64,000 nt of DNA, taken from contig NZ_CP109460.1 in assembly GCF_036227565.1 (NCBI RefSeq), positions 4,960,001 to 5,024,000 on the forward strand, written 5' to 3'. Origin of the DNA: Streptomyces sp. NBC_01454. Its GTDB lineage: Bacteria > Actinomycetota > Actinomycetes > Streptomycetales > Streptomycetaceae. The notes beneath the pieces are model-generated. The model was not told the origin of the DNA, ran no database searches, and worked only from the letters and a program-made list of their open reading frames with translations. A program made the translations under genes and the position numbers. Positions 59,373 through 64,000 of the stretch are shown piece after piece. Position 1 is the first letter of the stretch. Every line of letters starts with the position of its first letter.

Positions 59373-60836
59373 TCATGGGCACACCGCCTGGTCGCCGGTG
59401 ATCGCGGCGATCCCGCCGGGCCGCTGCGGCGGCTCCTCCGCCCGCACCCGCCGCACGGCCCGGTGGTCACGGCCGACCGTCACCCGCATCACCGGCCCCT
59501 GCCCGGCCGCCGGGTGCAGCTCGGCGCCCGGCAGCGCGGCGGCCAGCGAGCGGGCCGAGCGGTCCCAGCGCGGGTCGTAGGCGATGACCGTGCGGGGCAC
59601 CGCGCCGAGAGGGGAGGTGGCGGGGGCGCCGGTGGTGGCGAAGCCGGTGGCCCGCAGCTCCCCGGCCACCGAGCTGCCCGCCCCGCCCTGGCCGCTGCCG
59701 TTGTCGACCCGCACCTGGATCTGGCCCGGCGGGACGTCCACGACCCTGCCCCGCGGCGCCGTCCCGTCCGGGTGTGCCGCGATCGGCTTGTCCTCGCGGA
59801 TCGCCTGGAAGAGCTTCGGCGCCTGCACCGGATCCCACCGCACCGTCGAGCCGACGCCCGGCACCGTCCGGGCCGTGCCGGTCAGCGGCACCGAGGTGAA
59901 CTCCGAGGACGACGGGGTGAAGCCGCGCATCGCCTGCCCGAGGTCGACCAGGTCGCCCGCCCCGAAGCCCGAGTCGGCCCGTACGGACCGCAGCATCGTG
60001 TCGGCGACGTCCCTGAAGCGGATGGGGTTCATCAGCACTCCGGAGGAGGTGATCTTGTGGATGAGGGCGGCCAGGAAGCGCTGCTGGCGCTGCATCCGGC
60101 CGAGATCGGCGGAGCCGTCGATATGCCGGGAGCGCACGTACTGCAGCGCCCGCCCCCCGTTGAGCTGCGACTTGCCGACCGGCAGGGCCAGGCCCGTATA
60201 GCTGTCCCGCAGCGGCCGTACGGTGCAGATCTCCACCCCGCCGACCGCGTCCACGCTGCGCATGAAGCTGGTGAAGTCGACCTCCAGATAGTGGTCGATG
60301 TGCACGCCCGTCATGTGCTCGACGGTCCGCACGGTGAGGTTGGGGCCGCCCTCCGCATAGGCCGCGTTCAGCTTGATGGCGTGGACGGGGCGCTGCGCGC
60401 CGGTGACGGCGTCGGTGTGGGCGGGGACCTCGGCGTAGGAGTCCCGGGGGAGGCTGATCACGCTGGCGCGGTCCCGGTCGGCGGAGAGGTGCACCAGCAT
60501 GAGCGTGTCCGTGCAGTGACAGGGCGCGCCGCCCAGGTGGTACCGCTGCTTCTCCTCGGCGGTGAGCTTGTCCCGCCCGTCCGTGCCGACGACCAGGAAG
60601 TTCAGGCCGTCGCCGCCGCCGGGGCGGTTGCTCATGCCCTTGAAGGCGTCCACCCGGCCGATGCCGCTCTCCACGCCCGTGACCATGGCGTGCCCGATCC
60701 CGCTCGCGGCCAGCACCAGGACGGACGCGGCGGCGCCGATCCGCAGCCCCCAGCGCTTCCCCGGCGGGCGCCGGCGCGGTGCGGGCCGGGCGGCCCGGCG
60801 CCTGGCCGGACGGGGGGAGCGGAACGGCGCGGTCAC
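59373..60836 (-). CDS. LytR-CpsA-Psr family protein 2, with LytR_C domain
   Basis: 487 residues. A basic cytoplasmic start and membrane helix (IGAAASVLVLAASGIGHAMV) precede the LCP domain: LNFLVVGTDGRDKLTAEEKQ, SVISLPRDSYAEVPAHTD, IKLNAAYAEGGPNLTVRTVE, HIDHYLEVDFTSFMRSVDAV and YVRSRHIDGSADLGRMQRQQ. The C-terminal 90 residues (PGQIQVRVDNGSGQGGAGSS, then AVPRTVIAYDPRWDRSARSL) form a LytR_C domain. A CHC motif in GGAPCHCTDTL is unusual. The GTG at 60836 has GGAGG seven bases upstream, which excludes an N-terminal extension made from the 9-bp repeats. Confidence 0.92.
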   Translation of the reverse strand: MTAPFRSPRPARRRAARPAPRRRPPGKRWGLRIGAAASVLVLAASGIGHAMVTGVESGIGRVDAFKGMSNRPGGGDGLNFLVVGTDGRDKLTAEEKQRYHLGGAPCHCTDTLMLVHLSADRDRASVISLPRDSYAEVPAHTDAVTGAQRPVHAIKLNAAYAEGGPNLTVRTVEHMTGVHIDHYLEVDFTSFMRSVDAVGGVEICTVRPLRDSYTGLALPVGKSQLNGGRALQYVRSRHIDGSADLGRMQRQQRFLAALIHKITSSGVLMNPIRFRDVADTMLRSVRADSGFGAGDLVDLGQAMRGFTPSSSEFTSVPLTGTARTVPGVGSTVRWDPVQAPKLFQAIREDKPIAAHPDGTAPRGRVVDVPPGQIQVRVDNGSGQGGAGSSVAGELRATGFATTGAPATSPLGAVPRTVIAYDPRWDRSARSLAAALPGAELHPAAGQGPVMRVTVGRDHRAVRRVRAEEPPQRPGGIAAITGDQAVCP

Positions 60837-61156
60837 GGGGACACCTCCGCGGCTGGACGGCGTGAGCGGTGCCCGGCGGGGGAGCGGGGCAGGACGGGGG
60901 AACACGGGGGAACACGGGGAACACGGGGAACACGGGGAACACGGAGAAGGGGAGAGGGCGGGGACGAATCCGGCCAGGACACCGTAGGCCCATACGATCG
61001 GCTGCAAAGCACCACACGCCGGGCATCCGGCGCCCGGCCACCCGGCTGCGCCCGAGGGCGTCCCCCATTCGCGGTAACGTGAGGCGCGATACTGCAGTCT
61101 CCCGGCGGGCGCTGCCGTCGCTGGCGGCCGCCGCGGGCCGTACCCCCTGAGGAACC
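60837..61156. other. 320-bp divergent gap between LCP 2 and the GT2 gene
   Basis: It holds the promoters of both divergent genes and the 9-bp tandem repeat at 60901-60945. Frames running through it are Cys/Ser/Pro repeats on the minus strand, an artefact of the tandem repeat. No small gene is supported. Confidence 0.5.
60901..60945. repeat. 9-bp tandem repeat AACACGGGG
   Basis: Five consecutive copies (the first with one extra G, the last ending GGA) lie 65 bases upstream of the LCP 2 start and about 210 bases upstream of the GT2 start. Variable copy number could change promoter spacing for the LCP gene. Confidence 0.8.
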
Positions 61157-62188
61157 ATGCCGCAGCAGCAGCCCCCGGCCGTCTCCGTGATCATGCCGGT
61201 GCTCAATGAGGAACGTCACCTGCGCAATTCGGTCCGGCACATCCTGGAGCAGGAGTACGCCGGAGAGATGGAGGTGGTGATCGCCCTCGGCCCGTCCGAG
61301 GACCGTACGGACGAGATCGCCGCCGAACTCGTCGCCGAGGACCCCCGGGTGCACACGGTGGCGAACCCCACCGGCCGTACCCCCGCCGCGCTGAACGCCG
61401 CGATCAAGGCGTCCCGGCACCCCATCGTGGTCCGCGTCGACGGTCACGGCATGCTCTCGCGGAACTACATCGCCACCGCCGTGCGCCTCCTGGAGGAGAC
61501 CGGCGCGGCCAACGTCGGCGGCATCATGCACGCCGAGGGGGAGAACGCCTGGGAGGACGCGGTCGCCGCCGCGATGACCTCCAGGATCGGCGTGGGCAAC
61601 GCCGCCTTCCACACCGGTGGGCAGGCGGGCCCCGCCGAGACCGTCTACCTCGGCGTCTTCCGGCGCGAGGCGCTGGAGCGGCAGGGCGGCTACAACGAGG
61701 AGTTCATCCGCGCCCAGGACTGGGAGCTGAACTTCCGCATCCGGGAGGCCGGCGGCGCGGTCTGGTTCTCGCCCGAGCTGAAGGTCCAGTACCGCCCGCG
61801 GCCGAGCGTGAAGGCCCTGGCCAAGCAGTACAAGGACTACGGCAAGTGGCGCCATGTCGTGGCCCGCTACCACGCCGGATCGATCAATCTGCGCTATCTC
61901 GCGCCGCCGGCCGCGGTGTGCGCCATCGCCGCGGGCCTGGTGGCCGGCGCGGCGGTCACGCCCTGGGCGCTGATCGTCCCGGGCGGCTATCTCGCCGCGA
62001 TCGTCGCGGGCTCGGTGCCCGCCGGCAAGGGCCTCGCACCGAAGGCGCGCCTCCAGATCCCCCTCGCCCTGGCCACCATGCACATGGCCTGGGGCGTGGG
62101 CTTCCTGACCAGCCCCCGCTCGCTCGCCCGGAAGGTCATCGCCAGCCGCCGTCCGGCCGTGACGACCGCGACGGCCGGGGCCGAGTAG
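61157..62188 (+). CDS. Glycosyltransferase family 2, membrane-associated
   Basis: 343 residues. The GT-A domain has VSVIMPVLNEERHLRNSVRH, VVIALGPSEDRTDEIAAELV, the DXD-type VVRVDGHGMLSRNYI, TVYLGVFRREALERQGGYNE and the acceptor motif RAQDWELNFRIREAGG. From about residue 250, two to three membrane helices (AVCAIAAGLVAGAAVTPWAL, LIVPGGYLAAIVAGSV) anchor it, as in ExoA/succinoglycan-type enzymes that use lipid-linked acceptors. The ATG at 61157 has GAGGAA close upstream. It is flanked by LCP genes on both sides, so it probably makes part of a glycan later attached to the wall. Confidence 0.9.
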   Translation: MPQQQPPAVSVIMPVLNEERHLRNSVRHILEQEYAGEMEVVIALGPSEDRTDEIAAELVAEDPRVHTVANPTGRTPAALNAAIKASRHPIVVRVDGHGMLSRNYIATAVRLLEETGAANVGGIMHAEGENAWEDAVAAAMTSRIGVGNAAFHTGGQAGPAETVYLGVFRREALERQGGYNEEFIRAQDWELNFRIREAGGAVWFSPELKVQYRPRPSVKALAKQYKDYGKWRHVVARYHAGSINLRYLAPPAAVCAIAAGLVAGAAVTPWALIVPGGYLAAIVAGSVPAGKGLAPKARLQIPLALATMHMAWGVGFLTSPRSLARKVIASRRPAVTTATAGAE

Positions 62189-62220
62189 GGACGTTTCCCG
62201 GCGGCGGTCGCCGTCGAGCC

Positions 62221-62247
62221 GGCCCTGCCGCATGCTCGGGCAGGGCC
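62221..62247. terminator. Hairpin between convergent GT2 and LCP 3 genes
   Basis: GGCCCTGCC at 62221-62229 pairs with GGCAGGGCC at 62239-62247 across a nine-base loop, about 30 bases after the GT2 stop. Confidence 0.7.
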
Positions 62248-62326
62248 CTGCTGGTGAACTCACGACAGTGAAGCGGGGGTTGGCACGCGCAAGTGAGGAC
62301 GGGCGGAGCCCGCGGTGTCCCGCGAC

Positions 62327-64000
62327 TCAGAAGCTGTACTGCGGGTTCACCTTCATGCAGGCCTTGGAGTCCTCGCCGTTGAGCGCGTCGGCGCTCTCCG
62401 GTGCCTTGTCCGCGCTCTTGTCGTCGCCCGACGTCTTCGGGTACGCCGAGCCGGTGCGCCAGTCGTTGCCGACCACCAGCCGCATCCCGGTGGCCGAACT
62501 GGACTCCCGTACCGCGCCCTTGGGCAGGCCGAGCGCCTTCGCCAGCGCCAGGGCGTCGCCCCGCAGCGCCTTGTCCCGGTAGGTGATCGTGGTGTCGGCC
62601 TGGGTGGTGAGCGCCGCGTCGGTGGCGGCCGCGCCGTAGCCGAGGCCGGCGAGCCGCTGCTGGATGACGGCCGCGCGGCCGGAGACCGGGCCGTTCACCG
62701 TGCTGTTGGTGCCGTTTTGCACCACGACCTTCAGCGCGCCCTTGGGCGTCGAGGGCTTGGGCGCGGGCGCCGCCTTCTTCTTCTTGTCCTTGCCGTCCAG
62801 CGCGGTGTCGTTGCGCAGCAGCGCGAAGGTGGCCTCCGCGTCGCCGGGCTTGGGCTCGACGTACTGCTCGCCGGGGCCGTACTGCCACGGCATGGTCACC
62901 ATCGTGATGCGCTTGGTCGGGACCCGGTTGAGGTCACCGCCCAGGTCGTAGAGCTTCTTGACGGTGTCCAGGCCGTCGTCGACGGTCAGCGACTTGGTCG
63001 CGGCCTCCGCCAGATCGCGCAGCTTGCCCGGGTCGGTGAGCTTGGTGCCCTGCTTGAGCTGACGGACCATCGAGTTCATGTACATGTGCTGGGCCTTGGC
63101 CCGGCCGATGTCGGTGTTGTCCTCGAAGCCGTAGCGGGTGCGCAGCCACTGCAGGGCCTGGACGCCCTTGACGGAGTGGGTGCCCTTGGTGAGCTTCAGC
63201 CCGCTGCCGTGGCCCCTGCGGTCGTGCGAGTAGACGTTGTTGTCGACACAGACCGGGACGCCGCCGATGGCGTCCGCCATGGAGACCACGCCGGAGAAGT
63301 CGACCATCATGAAGTGGTCGATGTAGACCCCGGTCAGCTCCTGCCAGGTGGCCAGGGTGCACCCCGGACCGCCGTGCTGGAGCGACTGGTTGATGGCCGC
63401 GGAGGTCTGCGGATAGACCTGGTGCGTCTTGGGGTCCTTGCACTGCGGGATCGTCACCCGGGTGTCGCGCGGGATGGAGACCACCGACATGTTGCTGCGG
63501 TCCGCGGAGACGTGCAGCAGCATCTGCACATCCGCCAGCGGCTTGCGGTCCGCGTCCTGCCGGGCGCCGCCGAGCTTGATGTTCTCCGCGCTGTTACGGC
63601 CGTCGGAGCCCAACAGCAGGATGTTCAGCGGGCTCTGCCCGAAGGCGTTGGGGTCCGGCTTCTTGAGGCCGTCCCCGGCCAGGGACCGCGGAGCCTTGCG
63701 GAGGTTGGCATTGAGGTGCTCGTAGTACCAGTACCCGGCGCCCGCGCCGCCCACTATCAGGACGGTGAGGGTGAGGGCGGTCCAGCGCAGCACCTTGCGG
63801 CCCTTGCCTCGGCGCGGCCGCCCCCCTTTGCGGTGGCCGCCGTCGGCGGACGTGTCCCCGTCCTCGGGGGGCACGCCGCCGTCGGCGGGCGTCCAACCGG
63901 GGGCGTCCGGCGGCAGTCCGCCGTCCGCGTAGAGACCGTCGTCCCAGCCCAACTCCTGTGCGTCCGGCTCACGTCGCCGGCGTGATCGGTCACCACGCAC
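62327..64000 (-). CDS. LytR-CpsA-Psr family protein 3, with LytR_C domain; start at window edge
   Basis: At least 557 residues. An acidic, Gly/Asp-rich cytoplasmic region of about 60 residues and a basic stretch (RKGGRPRRGKGRKVLRW) precede the membrane helix (TALTLTVLIVGGAGAGYWYY). The LCP domain has LNILLLGSDGRN, SVVSIPRDTRVTIPQCKD, INQSLQHGGPGCTLATWQEL, YIDHFMMVDFSGVVSMADAI and WLRTRYGFEDNTDIGRAKAQ. The C-terminal LytR_C domain includes LKVVVQNGTNSTVNGPVSGR. A GTG lies at the very last bases of the window, so the ribosome site is outside and the true start could lie further upstream. It is expected to ligate wall glycans, with LCP 1 and 2. Confidence 0.9.
   Translation of the reverse strand: MRGDRSRRRREPDAQELGWDDGLYADGGLPPDAPGWTPADGGVPPEDGDTSADGGHRKGGRPRRGKGRKVLRWTALTLTVLIVGGAGAGYWYYEHLNANLRKAPRSLAGDGLKKPDPNAFGQSPLNILLLGSDGRNSAENIKLGGARQDADRKPLADVQMLLHVSADRSNMSVVSIPRDTRVTIPQCKDPKTHQVYPQTSAAINQSLQHGGPGCTLATWQELTGVYIDHFMMVDFSGVVSMADAIGGVPVCVDNNVYSHDRRGHGSGLKLTKGTHSVKGVQALQWLRTRYGFEDNTDIGRAKAQHMYMNSMVRQLKQGTKLTDPGKLRDLAEAATKSLTVDDGLDTVKKLYDLGGDLNRVPTKRITMVTMPWQYGPGEQYVEPKPGDAEATFALLRNDTALDGKDKKKKAAPAPKPSTPKGALKVVVQNGTNSTVNGPVSGRAAVIQQRLAGLGYGAAATDAALTTQADTTITYRDKALRGDALALAKALGLPKGAVRESSSATGMRLVVGNDWRTGSAYPKTSGDDKSADKAPESADALNGEDSKACMKVNPQYSF

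Noticed and set aside
60837..61007. N-terminal extension of LCP 2 with CSP repeats
   Set aside because: It is translated from the 9-bp tandem repeat; the GTG at 60836 has a proper ribosome site and gives the usual LCP N-terminus.
1..64000. Biosynthetic gene cluster, prophage, insertion sequence, tRNA or rRNA genes
   Set aside because: No PKS/NRPS, terpene or RiPP core genes, transposase, integrase, or cloverleaf-forming sequences were recognised on either strand.

Overview
The window is 64 kb of very GC-rich DNA with strong third-position GC bias, GTG and TTG starts, many four-base ATGA/GTGA gene overlaps and several apparently leaderless genes. With the gene content (LytR-CpsA-Psr proteins, a SigB/F-type sigma factor with its partner-switching proteins, LAXTG/LPXTG surface proteins, a PurK-PurE pair) this points to a Streptomyces or very close relative, probably core chromosome. 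I saw no tRNA, rRNA, CRISPR array, insertion sequence or prophage.

Layout. 0.5-5.4 kb: a methyltransferase, then a translationally coupled pair of polymer glycosyltransferases, one of them a GT2/TagF-type fusion. 6-14.1 kb: a Bax-inhibitor-like membrane protein, small hypothetical proteins, a thiolase, an SGNH hydrolase and cystathionine beta-synthase. 14.2-17.2 kb: an NCS1 permease and a cysteine dioxygenase/amidohydrolase operon facing a LacI-type regulator. 18.6-26.7 kb: an ECF sigma factor with a C-terminal SnoaL-like domain, a four-gene betaine-type (OpuC/ProU-like) ABC importer, a divergent lyase of the histidine ammonia-lyase family with an altered cofactor triad, an RpiR-type regulator and a small membrane protein. 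26.8-31.6 kb: a PLP decarboxylase and an autoregulated ABC-2 exporter operon. 31.8-37.2 kb: histidine degradation genes hutU, an M20 amidohydrolase, hutF and hutI. 37.4-39.6 kb: a stress sigma factor with its STAS antagonist and kinase. 39.9-44.2 kb: a four-gene surface-protein cluster with two sortase-type proteins. 44.3-52.4 kb: a peptide transporter, a two-component system, GtrA, purK-purE and a dipeptidase. 52.4-53.3 kb: a repeat-rich intergenic region. 53.3-64 kb: UDP-glucose dehydrogenase, acyl-CoA dehydrogenase, a thioesterase, VanZ, three LCP ligases and a glycosyltransferase.

How parts fit together. The most interesting reading links three separate pieces. The promoters of the NCS1 permease (15.6 kb), the betaine-type importer (23.2 kb) and hutU (31.7 kb) share a YATTCAC/GTGAATR motif. 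The importer faces a histidine-lyase homologue in which the Ala-Ser-Gly triad is Gly-Thr-Gly. I infer a possible co-regulated route in which a histidine-derived betaine (hercynine- or ergothioneine-like) or urocanate is taken up, eliminated to a urocanate-type product and passed to HutU-HutI-HutF. This is a hypothesis. A second theme is envelope assembly: teichoic-acid-type polymerases at the left end, LCP ligases and UDP-glucuronate supply at the right end, and a sortase-anchored protein cluster between them.
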